A stretch of 64,000 nt of DNA from an uncultured Verrucomicrobiota bacterium (GCA_903876795.1 CAIRBK010000082.1:62001-126000), one strand, 5' to 3'. Counted from the stretch's first letter, positions 44,266 through 53,722 are shown. Program-made: numbers and translations. Notes: a model not told the origin generated them from the sequence alone.

Positions 44266-45102
44266 TCAACCGTGACGGCGAACGGCGGCGGCCATGCGGG
44301 CGGCACGGGCGTTGGCCTCGACGTCGTGGACTCGGTGGAACTGAACACCTTGGGCCACGGCCAACGCGGTGAGGGCGAGGGTGCCTTCGAGGCGATCGGC
44401 CGGGGGTAAATCAAGAACGTGGCTGATGACGGATTTGCGCGAGACGCCCAGGAGGAGCGGGTGGCCTAGCGTGAGGAGTTCGTTCAGTCGGGCCAGCACC
44501 TCGAGGTTCTGGGCTTGGGTTTTCCCAAAGCCGATTCCGGGGTCGAGGATGATGCGGGCCGGGTCGATGCCGGCGGAGCGAGCAATGCCGAGCGTGCGCG
44601 TCAGGAAGGTTTTGATGTTCGCGATCACGTCGCCGGGAGCCTCGCGGAGCGCCTGGTCGTTGTGCATGAGGATAGCGGCGGCACCGTGACGGGCGATCAC
44701 CGCGGCCATTGCGGGGTCGCTCTGGAGGCCGTGAACATCGTTGACGACATGCGCGCCTGCGGCGAGGGCGGCGTCGGCCACGGCGGCGTGGTAGGTGTCT
44801 ATCGAGATGGGTGCGGCGGTGTGGCGGACGAGTTCGCGGATGACGGGGACTACACGACGAATCTCCTCGTCGGGGCCTACCTCGACGTAACCGGGACGGG
44901 TGGATTGTCCGCCAACGTCGATGATAGAGGCACCCTCGGCGACCAAGAGGCGGCCGCGGGATACGGCGGCGGGCAGCGAGGCGTGTTGTCCGCCGTCGAA
45001 GAAAGAGTCGGTGGTGACGTTAAGGATGCCGACGAGGTGGGGGGTACCGTCAAGGAGGAGGCGGCGGTCGCGGCAGATGAGTTCGCGGGCGGTAGACGGC
45101 AT
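44266..45102 (-). CDS. folP: Dihydropteroate synthase
   Basis: A 278-residue TIM-barrel enzyme joining p-aminobenzoate to the pterin; the sulfonamide target. LVGILNVTTDSFFDGGQ, GASIIDVGGQSTRPGY, PISIDTYHAAVADAAL, HVVNDVHG, ILDPGIGFGKTQAQN and LLLGVSRKSVI are all in place. First gene of the folP-folB-folK/pabB-pabC operon. The 45-base gap to folB has short repeats of GTAGCGGG but no terminator. Confidence 0.96.
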   Translation of the reverse strand: MPSTARELICRDRRLLLDGTPHLVGILNVTTDSFFDGGQHASLPAAVSRGRLLVAEGASIIDVGGQSTRPGYVEVGPDEEIRRVVPVIRELVRHTAAPISIDTYHAAVADAALAAGAHVVNDVHGLQSDPAMAAVIARHGAAAILMHNDQALREAPGDVIANIKTFLTRTLGIARSAGIDPARIILDPGIGFGKTQAQNLEVLARLNELLTLGHPLLLGVSRKSVISHVLDLPPADRLEGTLALTALAVAQGVQFHRVHDVEANARAARMAAAVRRHG

Positions 45103-45150
45103 CAGAAGTTTTTTAGGTTGGTAGAAGTCGTGCCAGCAGTGGAGGACTAG

Positions 45151-45474
45151 TCACCCTAGGGTGTGTGCCTGACTTGACTCAGGTCGTCGAACTCCGCGAG
45201 TGAGAGGATAAGCAGGCTGGGCACGCGTTGCCCTCGACGGCACGACCCGCCGGGTCGCCTCCGTCTCGGTCGCCTGGGCCGAGCCCGCTACTCCTCCCAC
45301 ACCGACCCGATTTATCTCCGAAACACACCCTAGCCGGACAATCGTGTCGGTGAAGGCAAAGCTGAGGATGCGGCGGGCGTCGGAGAGCCCGTAAACGTGC
45401 ACGGTATACCAGTCGGTCACGAGTGCGAAGCCGGGGAGCACAGGCAGGGTCCGTGTGAGCGTATGGCGGTTCAT
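45151..45474 (-). CDS. Doubtful small ORF whose 3' part is supplied by a MITE
   Basis: A 107-codon frame starting MNRHTLTRTLPVLPGF. Its first 48 codons lie outside the mobile element and the rest (from GCVSEINRV on) is read through it. Removing the element with one copy of the TA would leave ...DTIVRLG and the same TGA stop, i.e. a 49-residue protein. I recognise no family. It may be debris of the adjacent ABC-transporter genes rather than a gene. Confidence 0.25.
   Translation of the reverse strand: MNRHTLTRTLPVLPGFALVTDWYTVHVYGLSDARRILSFAFTDTIVRLGCVSEINRVGVGGVAGSAQATETEATRRVVPSRATRAQPAYPLTRGVRRPESSQAHTLG
45159..45330. mobile_element. MITE-like element, 172 bp, TA-flanked
   Basis: The ends GGGTGTGTG and AACACACCC are terminal inverted repeats (nine-base core GGGTGTGT plus neighbours), and the element is flanked on both sides by TA (45157-45158 and 45331-45332), so the outer sequence reads CTAGGGTGTGT at both ends. 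It encodes no transposase. TA duplication and small size fit a non-autonomous relative of IS630/Tc1-mariner elements. It is GC-rich and lies in a gene-poor, degraded stretch upstream of folP. Confidence 0.65.
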
Positions 45475-45485
45475 GCGGCGACAGG

Positions 45486-45801
45486 TTACATGGCGGTGTG
45501 CAGGTGTCGGGAGACCATGACGACGGAGTGTGTGACAAAGAACGCGGTCCATCGCTGCGGGGCGTGGATGGCGAGCAAGTGCTCTTTGATCTGTTCGCGA
45601 GTGATCTCCTCGAGGGCGCAGAAGGGTTCCTTGAGCAGCAGGAAGGTGGGTTGCAACATGGGGGGCGGGCGATGGAGACTCGCATCTTTAATCCGACGGA
45701 GAGCGGTCGGATGTGGCGGCCGGCGAGCACGGGGGCCGTGCGGAGCCATTGAAGCGCTTGGCAACGGATTGGAGATGGACGAGTGGGCGGGGGACGCTCA
45801 T
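45486..45801 (-). pseudogene. Remnant of an SsuB/TauB/ThiZ-type ABC transporter ATPase
   Basis: Two pieces in different frames. The first (45801 to ~45744) reads MSVPRPLVHLQSVAKRFNG, the usual first strand of an ABC ATPase. The second (45659 to 45486) reads FLLLKEPFCALEEITREQI and APQRWTAFFVTHSV, the Walker B, D-loop and H-loop region of nitrate/sulfonate/pyrimidine importers. Walker A and the LSGG signature are missing, the Walker B aspartate is lysine (LLLKEP for LLLDEP), and the tail breaks off after the H-loop. It is clearly dead, and may be the former partner of the orphan binding protein at 40093-41100. Confidence 0.75.
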
Positions 45802-45872
45802 GCGGCGGGTCGGGGCAATGAACATGCGCGTGGTCGGTGCATGGGCAACCGCATGGCCGATATGCGGCAAAG

Positions 45873-46745
45873 TCACTTCACACGAGCCAGCGCTTCGGAC
45901 GCCTCGATGAAGGCGGGCTCGAGTTTAAGGGCGGCCTGGAGCTCGCGACGGGCGTCGGCTGGACGGTTGTCTTTGGCCGCGATCAGGCCGAGGCGGTAAT
46001 GGGCGCCGGCGTGGTTGGGCTCTTCGGGGCGCGGAGTTATTTCCAGGCACCGGCGAAGGGCCTGCTCGCCGCGGGCGAGTTCGCGGCCTGTCTCGGAGGC
46101 GATGCGACCGAGGGTGTAGAGAGCCAGGTAGTTGTCGGGTTGGGTGCGCAGGAACGCGTCGCAGGCGGCCAGGGCCTCGTCGTAGCGTTTTTGGCTGCAA
46201 AGGGTGTTGGCCTTGACGATCGCGCCGCGGGCAGGGTTGCGCGCGGCGATCTCGGCGATGTGTTCGTAGGCGCGGTCGAAGTCTCCGCCGGCGAAAGCCG
46301 GGGCTCGCGTGTAGAACTGGATCAGGCCCTCGCGGTAGGCGATGTTGTCGGGATCGAGTTTGGAGGCCTGCTCCAGGGCATTGCGACCTCTGCGGGCGTA
46401 GCCGATGGCGCTAAACGTGCGGCCCAGCTCGGTGGCTCGAAGAAGGCTGGCGCTGCCGTAGTCGGCGAGGATGCGGGCATCCTTGGGGGAGAGCTCGGCG
46501 GCTTTGGCCAGGGCCACGACGGCATCCTCGCGGTGCTGGAGTTTCAGTTCGCAGCGGCCGAGATACCAGAGGGCGAGGGCGTTTTGGGGTTCGCGTGAGA
46601 CGATGACCGAAAGGTGTTCGCGCGCTTCCGGTACGTGTTTGGTCTCAAAAAGTTCGATGGCCGCCCCGAGGGGGAGGGTTTCGGCATGGACGGGATGGCC
46701 CAGCAAAATCAAACCCGTGATGAGGAGGAGGGACGGGTGTTTCAT
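45873..46745 (-). CDS. Exported TPR protein coupled to the MacB permease gene
   Basis: A 290-residue protein with signal peptide (LLLITGLILLGHPVHA) and TPR repeats through its length: AREHLSVIVSREPQNALALW, DAVVALAKAAELSPKDARIL, ALAACDAFLRTQPDNYLALY, DARRELQAALKLEPAFIEAS. Probably periplasmic. Start at ATG 46745 overlaps the permease stop by four bases, so it is translated with the efflux operon; the longer frame lies inside the permease gene. Exact role unknown, perhaps assembling the efflux complex. Confidence 0.75.
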   Translation of the reverse strand: MKHPSLLLITGLILLGHPVHAETLPLGAAIELFETKHVPEAREHLSVIVSREPQNALALWYLGRCELKLQHREDAVVALAKAAELSPKDARILADYGSASLLRATELGRTFSAIGYARRGRNALEQASKLDPDNIAYREGLIQFYTRAPAFAGGDFDRAYEHIAEIAARNPARGAIVKANTLCSQKRYDEALAACDAFLRTQPDNYLALYTLGRIASETGRELARGEQALRRCLEITPRPEEPNHAGAHYRLGLIAAKDNRPADARRELQAALKLEPAFIEASEALARVK

Positions 46746-47950
46746 TCGAAGCGAAGGGCCTCGATGGGATCGAGGCGGGACGCTTTGCTGGCGGGGAAGT
46801 AACCGAAGATAACGCCGATGAGCGCGCTGCCGCCGAGGCCGGCCAGAACGGACCAAACTGGGATCAAGGTATTCCAACCGTTAAGATAGGAAAACAATTC
46901 GGAGATGCCGATGCCCAGGCCGACGCCGATGGCGCCGCCGATTCCGGAGAGGATCATGGCCTCGATCAGAAACTGGACGCGTATGTCGCTGTCGTGGGCA
47001 CCGATGGACAGGCGTATGCCGATCTCGCGGGTGCGTTCAGTCACGGAAACGAGCATGATGTTCATGACGCCGATGCCGCCGACGACGAGCGATACGCCCG
47101 CGACTATCCCGAGAAGCATCGTCATGGTCTTGGTGGTGGCGGTCGCCGCCTGGGCCAGTTCAAGCTGGTTGCGCACGGTGAAGTCGGGCTCCCGGCCGCT
47201 GCGGCGCTGAGTCAGGAGATCGGTGATGTCCTGCTGGATTTTCTCCATGCGATCGGGAGAGGACGCCTGAACAAGAATGGAATTGAGATTGGTGCGCCGG
47301 CTGACTCGCTTCATGGCGCTGGTGTAGGGGACGATGACAACATCGTCCTGGTCCTGGCCGAAGAGGTTGTAGCCTTTGCCCTTGAGGACACCGACGACCT
47401 TGAAAGGGATGTTGCGGATGCGGAGGGTCTGGCCCACGGGGCTGCCATCGGGGAAGAGCTGATCGACGATGGTTTTCCCGATGATGCAAACTTTGGATAC
47501 GCTGCGCACGTCCTGGTCGGTGAACATGCCGCCTTCAATCAGATCCCAAGCGCGGATGGAGAGGTAGTCGGGACCTTCGCCGATGATGGAGGTATTCCAA
47601 TTCAGACCGTTGGCGAGCACCTGCGCGCGATCGCGCACCTCGGGGCTTACGGCGACGACGTCGGCGACCTCGCGGGCCACGGCGGCGGCGTCTTCCGGGC
47701 TGAGGGTGCCGGCGCTGCCACCTCCGCCGCGCAGACCGCCGGTGGTGAAATTGCCGGAAAAAATGCTGATGACGTTTTGTCCGAGACTGGCGACCTGGGC
47801 TTCGACCTGGGCCTTGGCGCCGTTGCCGATGCTCACGATGGCGATGACCGCCGCGACGCCGATGATGATGCCCAGGCCGGTGAGTACGGAGCGCAGCTTG
47901 TTGCGCCGGAGCGCGCGGATCGCGATGAGGCAGGTGGCGAGGAATCTCAT
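46742..47950 (-). CDS. MacB-type ABC transporter permease (FtsX family)
   Basis: A 402-residue four-helix permease: an N-terminal membrane helix (RSVLTGLGIIIGVAAVIAIV), a ~220-residue periplasmic MacB_PCD domain (YLSIRAWDLIEGGMFTDQDV; VSKVCIIGKTIVDQLFPDG), and three C-terminal helices in the FtsX domain (VGGIGVMNIMLVSVTERTREIG is the signature). In E. coli the ATPase and permease of MacB are one chain; here they are separate genes overlapping by four bases. It couples periplasmic substrate extrusion to an outer-membrane channel via MacA. Substrate unknown. Confidence 0.9.
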   Translation of the reverse strand: MRFLATCLIAIRALRRNKLRSVLTGLGIIIGVAAVIAIVSIGNGAKAQVEAQVASLGQNVISIFSGNFTTGGLRGGGGSAGTLSPEDAAAVAREVADVVAVSPEVRDRAQVLANGLNWNTSIIGEGPDYLSIRAWDLIEGGMFTDQDVRSVSKVCIIGKTIVDQLFPDGSPVGQTLRIRNIPFKVVGVLKGKGYNLFGQDQDDVVIVPYTSAMKRVSRRTNLNSILVQASSPDRMEKIQQDITDLLTQRRSGREPDFTVRNQLELAQAATATTKTMTMLLGIVAGVSLVVGGIGVMNIMLVSVTERTREIGIRLSIGAHDSDIRVQFLIEAMILSGIGGAIGVGLGIGISELFSYLNGWNTLIPVWSVLAGLGGSALIGVIFGYFPASKASRLDPIEALRFE

Positions 47951-48717
47951 GCGGGATGGTGGATGAGCTTTGCGGCGGTTTCGGCGGCCTGGAGTTTGGC
48001 GATCTCCACGGGGGCCAGGGAACGATTCGCCACGGTTTCATCGCGCACGACCTGGCCGTCGCGCACGATCAGGTTGCGTTTGCAAAAACGGGCGATGTCG
48101 AGCTCGTGAGTGACCATGACGATGGTGATGCCCTCATCGTTTAACTTTTGGAAAACGCCCATGACCTCGATGGACGTGCGGGTGTCGAGGTTGCCGGTGG
48201 GTTCGTCGGCCAACAGGACCTGGGGGCGGTTAACCAAGGAGCGGGCGATGGCGACGCGCTGCTGTTGACCGCCCGAGAGCTGGCTGGGGAAGTGGTCGTG
48301 GCGTTTGGCAAGGCCGACGATCTCCAAAGCCTGCATGGCACGGTCACGCATTTCCCGCGACGAGATGCGCTCTTTGGAGTAGAGCATGGGCAGTTCGACG
48401 TTCTCCAGGGCGGTGGTGCGCGGGAGCAAGTTGAAGCCTTGAAACACGAAGCCGAGCTTTTGATTTCGAATGTCGGCGCGTTGGTTGCGCTCAAGGCGGG
48501 AGACGTCGATGCCGTCGAGCAGGTAGCGTCCGCTGGTGGGCTGGTCGAGGCAGCCCAGAGTGTTCATCAAGGTGGATTTGCCCGAGCCCGACGCGCCCAT
48601 GATAGCGATGAACTCGCCCTTGTTGATCGCAAGGGAGATGCCCCGCACGGCGTGGACTTTGACTTCACCGCTGTCGTAGACGCGGTGGATGTCTTCCAGT
48701 TTTACGACGGGCTGCAT
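47947..48717 (-). CDS. MacB/LolD-type ABC transporter ATPase
   Basis: A 256-residue ATPase with Walker [11 protein letters not shown] (residues ~42-51), Q-loop, signature [15 protein letters not shown], Walker [13 protein letters not shown] and H-loop VTHELD. The sequence [26 protein letters not shown] and [23 protein letters not shown] are of the MacB/LolD group. A C-terminal tail of ~25 residues extends beyond the fold. It follows macA by 17 bases and overlaps the permease gene. Confidence 0.93.
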   Translation of the reverse strand: MQPVVKLEDIHRVYDSGEVKVHAVRGISLAINKGEFIAIMGASGSGKSTLMNTLGCLDQPTSGRYLLDGIDVSRLERNQRADIRNQKLGFVFQGFNLLPRTTALENVELPMLYSKERISSREMRDRAMQALEIVGLAKRHDHFPSQLSGGQQQRVAIARSLVNRPQVLLADEPTGNLDTRTSIEVMGVFQKLNDEGITIVMVTHELDIARFCKRNLIVRDGQVVRDETVANRSLAPVEIAKLQAAETAAKLIHHPA

Positions 48718-48734
48718 ACGAAGCCTCGGGTTGT

Positions 48735-50120
48735 TCAGCGACGCTGGCCGAAGCCACCTCCGGGAGGGCCGAAGGGGCTCGCCGAAGCGCCGGCGGTCTT
48801 GGCGGACGGAATGCTGATTCCGGTGAGCACGACATCGCCCTCTTTGAGGCCTTCGAGAACCTCGGTCCCGGAGCCGTCGTTGATGCCAAGTTTAACGGTG
48901 ACTGCTTCGATCACGGGTTTTTTGGGGTCGGGCTTGACCAGTCTGTAAACGGTGCGCGACACCGGCGCGCCTGTGTTCCCGCCGCGGGATCCAAAGGCGG
49001 GCAAATCGATGCCGCGCGCCTTCGCGAGCTCCTGGACCTTGGCGAGGACCTCGGGGGAGGGCCGGCCGGAACCCGGGGTGAATCCTGCCTCGGCCATGAG
49101 CTCGCGGCGGATCTTGCGCAGTTGTTCGTCGGAGAGCGCGGGCTTGGCCGGAGCGGTCTTGCCGTCGGGACCGGGCGCGGTGTTCACATTGACGCCATCG
49201 GGAATGCGCACTCGCAGGGCGGCATTGGCAAGGCGCACGGCCTCGTTGCGCCGCGCGACGACGATGGACACGTTGGCTGTCATGCCGGGCTTAAGCTTCA
49301 GGTCGGCGTTGCTGACGTCGATGATGGTGGCGTAAACGACCACGTTTTGCTGTGTCTTAGGCGAGTTGCGGATCATCGAGACGCTTCCGCGAAACTGGGT
49401 GGAGGGGAAGGCATCGACGGTGAAGTTGACGGTTTGGCCAACTTCGACGGAGCCGATGTCGGCCTCGGAGACGGCGGCGTTGATCTGCATTTTCGACAGA
49501 TCGTTGGCTATGGTGAACAGGGTGGGGGCGTTGAGACTGGCGGCCACAGTTTTACCGACGTCGGTGAGGCGATCCATTACAATTCCGTCGATGGGTGTGT
49601 AGATGTTGCAGCGGGCCAGATCCACGGCGGCGTTGTCCACGGAAGCCTGCTGGATTTGCAGTTGGGCCTCCGCCTGGGCAAGCTGGGCTTCGGCCTGATC
49701 GAGTTCCTGTTGGGAGACCAGTTGTTTACCGAAAAGAATGCGGGTGCGCTCGGCGTTGAGTTTGACCAAAGTATGGTTGGCCCGGGTGTTGGCGAGTTGG
49801 GCCTTGGCCTGGTTAAGGCGCGACTGGTAAGTGGCCGGATCGATCTGGGCGAGGAGATCGCCTTTTTTCACAGTTGAATTATAGTCCACGAGCACTGCGC
49901 TGATGAGCCCTGATATTTGCGAACTCACATCAACGGTCACAACCGGCTGAAGGTCACCGCTGGCGGTTACGGATTGAATGACGTCTGCTCGCGTGATCGT
50001 GGTAGTGGTCAATTCGATTTCCGGCGAGGCTTCCCTTGTATAAAGGTAATACCCGACACCGCCGAACAGGAAGAAAGCAGCGAGAAGAAACCAAATTTTG
50101 TAGGAGCGGGCTTGAGCCAT
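48735..50120 (-). CDS. MacA-like periplasmic adaptor (HlyD/RND family)
   Basis: A 461-residue membrane-fusion protein: N-terminal membrane anchor (IWFLLAAFFLFGGVGYYLY), lipoyl-like halves flanking a coiled-coil hairpin (QAKAQLANTRANHTLVKLNAE...QAEAQLAQAEAQLQIQQASV), beta-barrel and membrane-proximal domains. TPIDGIVMDRLTDVGKTV is a typical lipoyl second half. An unusual insert at ~residues 305-375 is rich in Pro/Gly/Ala and charged residues (NTAPGPDGKTAPAKP...). It joins the MacB-like pump to an outer-membrane TolC-like channel that is not encoded here. Confidence 0.9.
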   Translation of the reverse strand: MAQARSYKIWFLLAAFFLFGGVGYYLYTREASPEIELTTTTITRADVIQSVTASGDLQPVVTVDVSSQISGLISAVLVDYNSTVKKGDLLAQIDPATYQSRLNQAKAQLANTRANHTLVKLNAERTRILFGKQLVSQQELDQAEAQLAQAEAQLQIQQASVDNAAVDLARCNIYTPIDGIVMDRLTDVGKTVAASLNAPTLFTIANDLSKMQINAAVSEADIGSVEVGQTVNFTVDAFPSTQFRGSVSMIRNSPKTQQNVVVYATIIDVSNADLKLKPGMTANVSIVVARRNEAVRLANAALRVRIPDGVNVNTAPGPDGKTAPAKPALSDEQLRKIRRELMAEAGFTPGSGRPSPEVLAKVQELAKARGIDLPAFGSRGGNTGAPVSRTVYRLVKPDPKKPVIEAVTVKLGINDGSGTEVLEGLKEGDVVLTGISIPSAKTAGASASPFGPPGGGFGQRR

Positions 50121-50271
50121 GATGAAAGGGAAAGAGGGAGGTTTTGGTGAGCGCCAGTATCAGGGAATTTAGAATGCAGACCTCCTCAAGTCGCGGGACA
50201 AGATTGACGTCAAGAAGCCTCGGCTCCGTCCGAAGTTAAATTTTGGAGACAAACTTGCACGATTGCCGTGG

Positions 50272-50769
50272 TTATGGGGAAGATTCATCCCGGCGCGCGA
50301 AAAGCTTGCCGAGCGCGGTGGCTACATTGGCCGGGACAAAGTGGGTGATGTCGCCGCCGTATCGGGCGACCTGTTTGACGAGCGAGGAGCTGGTATAGCT
50401 GAACTGCTCGTGAGGCATGACGAAGAGCGTCTCAATGTTGGGTTGGAGATGACGGTTCATGAGCGCCATGTTGAATTCAAATTCGAAGTCGGAGAGGGCG
50501 CGAAGACCGCGTATAATGGCGTCGGCCTTCTGTGCCACTGCAAACTCCACAAGGAGACCATCGAAGATAGTGGCGCTTACATGAGGATGGCGGCCGAGAT
50601 TGGCCTGGATCATTTCAAGGCGTTCTTCAGCGGAAAAAACCGGTCCCTTGCCTGGATTGCGGGCGATGGCTACGGTGATTCGGTCGAAGAGCTTGGCCGC
50701 GCGTTCGAGTACGTCGAGGTGACCGTTGGTGAAGGGATCAAACGTGCCGGGATAGATGCAGTGACGCAT
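50272..50769 (-). CDS. coaD: Phosphopantetheine adenylyltransferase
   Basis: A 165-residue nucleotidyltransferase making dephospho-CoA from 4'-phosphopantetheine. YPGTFDPFTNGHLDVLERAA contains the T/HxGH-type motif, followed by FSAEERLEMI, AIIRGLRALSDFEFEFNMA and the C-terminal YTSSSLVKQVARYGGDI (the ISSTxVR-like site). Length is standard. It is divergent from pgsA and 151 bases upstream of macA on the same strand. Confidence 0.96.
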   Translation of the reverse strand: MRHCIYPGTFDPFTNGHLDVLERAAKLFDRITVAIARNPGKGPVFSAEERLEMIQANLGRHPHVSATIFDGLLVEFAVAQKADAIIRGLRALSDFEFEFNMALMNRHLQPNIETLFVMPHEQFSYTSSSLVKQVARYGGDITHFVPANVATALGKLFARRDESSP

Positions 50770-50877
50770 GAGCGTGACGATGATTGGCGTGCTTCAGGGC
50801 TCCGGCGAGAACCAAATCGCGCGTTTCAAGGGTTGCCTTTGAATCGGGCGGGGCATGTCCTTCGCCACCTCGTCCCC

Positions 50878-51471
50878 ATGAATCTGCCGAATCTCATCAC
50901 CCTCTCGCGCATACCGCTGATGTTTGTGGTGGTCTGGCTCATGTATCAGAAGTGGGGAGGGGCGGCGACCCTTGCGTTTTGGTTGTTCATAGCGGCCGCC
51001 GTGGGCGACTGGCTGGACGGATACCTCGCCCGCAGGCGCAATCAAATATCCCTTTTCGGCAAGTTCATGGATGCGCTAACCGACAAAATTTTCGTGGTCG
51101 GCATCATGATCGCGATGGTGGAGTTGAATACGATACCGGTGTATTGGGTGCTCATCGTGTTATGTCGCGAGTTTCTGATTTCAGGAATGCGCATGATGGC
51201 AGCCGCCAAGGGCGTGGTAGTTTCGGCCGAGCGGGGCGGAAAAACCAAGACGCTTACCCAGCTGATCGCGGTGGGATTCTTGCTCTTTGTTCCCATGGCT
51301 CAGGTCGATCTTGCCGGGTGGCTGCAAATCGACGTGTCGGCCTACGTTGTGGCCACCCAGTGGATTCATCACGTAGGGCTGTGGTTGTTCATCCTGAGTG
51401 TTTATTTCACGGTGCGTTCCGGCTGGGACTATCTGGTCAGGTATCGAATGGTGTTTGATGACATAAAATGA
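50878..51471 (+). CDS. pgsA: CDP-diacylglycerol-glycerol-3-phosphate 3-phosphatidyltransferase
   Basis: A 197-residue membrane enzyme committing CDP-diacylglycerol to phosphatidylglycerol. The CDP-alcohol phosphotransferase motif DG(x)2AR(x)8G(x)3D(x)3D is intact: DGYLARRRNQISLFGKFMDALTD. MNLPNLITLSRIPL is the classic PgsA start, which sets the ATG at 50878 although the frame is open from 50263. It overlaps pgpA by four bases, so two successive steps of phosphatidylglycerol synthesis are translationally coupled. Confidence 0.94.
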   Translation: MNLPNLITLSRIPLMFVVVWLMYQKWGGAATLAFWLFIAAAVGDWLDGYLARRRNQISLFGKFMDALTDKIFVVGIMIAMVELNTIPVYWVLIVLCREFLISGMRMMAAAKGVVVSAERGGKTKTLTQLIAVGFLLFVPMAQVDLAGWLQIDVSAYVVATQWIHHVGLWLFILSVYFTVRSGWDYLVRYRMVFDDIK

Positions 51472-51995
51472 GCCGGTTGAAGCAGCCGATCTGGCCCCGG
51501 TTTTTGCCGACGAAGTGGGTGGTGGGCTGCGCCACGCTCGGTCCGGTGGGTTTGGCCCGCCACGCGCCCGGCACGTGGGGTTCCGTCGCGGGAGTGTTGT
51601 ATTTTACCACGTTCTTCGCCGGTCGGGTCGGCGACGTCGGTTTGGTGCTGTTTAGCCTGGTCGGCCTTTATTTCTCGGTGGCGATCTGCGGCGAGGCGGA
51701 ATTCCGTCTCGGCGAACGCGATCCCGGCAAGGTGGTCTTGGACGAATTTGTCGCCATGCCCCTGTGTTTCATCGGCTGGGCACGCTTCGAAGGCGTGGCG
51801 CCCAACTGGGCGGTATTTCTCTGCGGGTTCGCCCTGTTCCGGCTCTATGATATCGCGAAACCGTTCGGGATTAAAAAACTTCAGGATCTGCCGGGAGGTT
51901 GGGGTGTGACTATCGACGATACGGCGGCGGCGCTGGCTTCGTGCGTGACAATGCACGGCCTGCACCTGGCGTGGACGTACGGGCTCGCCCACTGA
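51468..51995 (+). CDS. pgpA: Phosphatidylglycerophosphatase A
   Basis: A 175-residue membrane protein of the PgpA family. [23 protein letters not shown] matches the family's GxGxxPxAPGTxGS block, [15 protein letters not shown] gives the acidic catalytic motif, and [21 protein letters not shown]-type wording ([18 protein letters not shown]) is diagnostic. It removes the phosphate from phosphatidylglycerophosphate, the product of PgsA. Confidence 0.92.
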   Translation: MSRLKQPIWPRFLPTKWVVGCATLGPVGLARHAPGTWGSVAGVLYFTTFFAGRVGDVGLVLFSLVGLYFSVAICGEAEFRLGERDPGKVVLDEFVAMPLCFIGWARFEGVAPNWAVFLCGFALFRLYDIAKPFGIKKLQDLPGGWGVTIDDTAAALASCVTMHGLHLAWTYGLAH

Positions 51996-52057
51996 GTGGG
52001 TGGCGGGGAGTTTTACCCGGTCTTGAGCTTGGCGCAAGGGTGCGCAAAGTGGGCAAC

Positions 52058-53722
52058 ATGCAACTTATTCCGCTGGGGGACTGCGCCGTGATGGTTGTGT
52101 TTGGTGCCGGGCGGCCAGCCGCGCTCGTCGAGGAGGTCGCAAAGCTCGCCCGCGCCCTTAATCATGCACCCTTGCACGGGGTGACGGACATCGTGTCCGC
52201 GTTTGCCACCGTGACGGTGCACTACGACCCTGCCGTGCTCGGTCCGGGGGCGGCCCATGAAAAGGTGGTTGCGTGGATCAAGGCCGCGCCTGACCGACCG
52301 ATGCCTCGTGTTGCGGCGGCCAACGAAGTGGTCCTGCCGGTTTGCTACGGAGGCGACAACGGCCCTGATCTGGCGGCCGTGGCCGCCCGCGCCAAGTGGT
52401 CCGAGGAGAAAGTCATTCGAGCCCATGCCGGGGCCGTTTATCACGTGGCCGCAGTGGGTTTTTCTCCGGGGTTTCCTTATCTTCTCGGATTGCCCGCCCG
52501 CTTGGCCACGCCCCGGCGCGGCACTCCGCGGGCGAGCGTGCCTGCCGGCAGCGTGGGAATCGGCGGCGAGCAGGCGGGGGTCTATCCCTTGGCCGCTCCG
52601 GGGGGATGGGCGCTGATCGGAAGGACTCCGGTGAGGCTCTTTCGTCCCGAAGATCCCGTCCGTCCAACGTTGCTTGATGCCGGCGATGTGGTGAGGTTCA
52701 CGCCGATCACCGGAAAGCAGGCCGCGCAATTGGAGGAGCGTCCGGTTGTTTTGGTCACGCCCCGTGTCACCAAACAATCGGCTGTCGTCGAGGTGCTGAA
52801 GCCCGGAGCATTGACCGCGGTTCAGGACCTCGGGAGGCCGGGCCAGCAGCACCGCGGCGTCTCGGTGGGCGGCTCGATGGACCGCACCGCCGCCAGGGTT
52901 GCCAACCTGCTGCTGGGAAATCCCGGGGGCGCGCCCCTTCTGGAGCTTACGTTTACAGGACCCCAGCTTCGGTTTTTGCGAGACACATGGATCGCCGTAA
53001 CCGGCGCCCGGATACGAGATGTTCCTGGCTGGAGGCCGCTGCCGGTCAAGGCCGGGGAGGTGATGCAGCTGGCCGAGTTCACCGTTGGCGCGCGCGCTTA
53101 TTTGGCCTTCGCGGGCGGTTTGGAGATCGCTCCGGTATTGGGCGGATGCGGGACGGATATGCGGGCCGGAATCGGCGGTTGGTGCGGGCGCGCACTGAAG
53201 GCGGGAGACAGGCTGGGGGCCCGGCCGGGGGTGGTGAACGCGAGCGGCGGATGGAGCGCTTCGGCGGAATTTGACGCCTCCACGGCCGGCGATGTCACCG
53301 TGCGTTTTATCCGGGGAGCGCAGTGGTCCTGGTTTTCGGCGGAAAGCCGCCGGGTTTTTCTGGCGAAGGGATTCAAGGTCTCCGGCAAGTCGGATCGCAT
53401 GGGCCTGCGACTGGAAGGCCCGAAGCTAAGGATCGAACCCGAACGTGAATTGGTGTCGGAAGGGGTGTCGTTCGGCTCGGTGCAGGTGCCGCCGGATGGG
53501 CAGCCCATCGTGTTGATGGCCGACCGGCAGACCATCGGAGGTTATCCGAAAATTGCCGAGGTCATCTCGGTGGATCTGTCCAAGCTCGCTCAAGCCCGGA
53601 CGGGGACGACGGTGCGGTTCCAGGAAATCGCACTGGAGGAGGCGCAGGCGCTATATCGGGAACAGGAACATTCGCTCGCTCTTTTTTCCGTGGGGCTTCG
53701 CGCCAAACTGGCCCTTTCGTGA
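52058..53722 (+). CDS. Fused 5-oxoprolinase subunits PxpB-PxpC (KipI-KipA)
   Basis: A 554-residue fusion. Residues ~1-220 are PxpB/Kip[33 protein letters not shown] and [20 protein letters not shown]. Residues ~230-554 are PxpC/Kip[41 protein letters not shown], and [20 protein letters not shown]. With PxpA encoded four bases downstream, the set would cleave 5-oxoproline to glutamate using ATP. In B. subtilis, KipI/KipA also affect a sporulation kinase, which is unlikely here. Start at ATG 52058; 63 bases after pgpA. Confidence 0.92.
   Translation: MQLIPLGDCAVMVVFGAGRPAALVEEVAKLARALNHAPLHGVTDIVSAFATVTVHYDPAVLGPGAAHEKVVAWIKAAPDRPMPRVAAANEVVLPVCYGGDNGPDLAAVAARAKWSEEKVIRAHAGAVYHVAAVGFSPGFPYLLGLPARLATPRRGTPRASVPAGSVGIGGEQAGVYPLAAPGGWALIGRTPVRLFRPEDPVRPTLLDAGDVVRFTPITGKQAAQLEERPVVLVTPRVTKQSAVVEVLKPGALTAVQDLGRPGQQHRGVSVGGSMDRTAARVANLLLGNPGGAPLLELTFTGPQLRFLRDTWIAVTGARIRDVPGWRPLPVKAGEVMQLAEFTVGARAYLAFAGGLEIAPVLGGCGTDMRAGIGGWCGRALKAGDRLGARPGVVNASGGWSASAEFDASTAGDVTVRFIRGAQWSWFSAESRRVFLAKGFKVSGKSDRMGLRLEGPKLRIEPERELVSEGVSFGSVQVPPDGQPIVLMADRQTIGGYPKIAEVISVDLSKLAQARTGTTVRFQEIALEEAQALYREQEHSLALFSVGLRAKLALS

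Noticed and set aside
45496-46598. Long plus-strand ORFs opposite the ATPase remnant and TPR gene
   Set aside because: They are mirror frames of GC-rich minus-strand genes with unnatural composition (Gly/Val/Arg runs).
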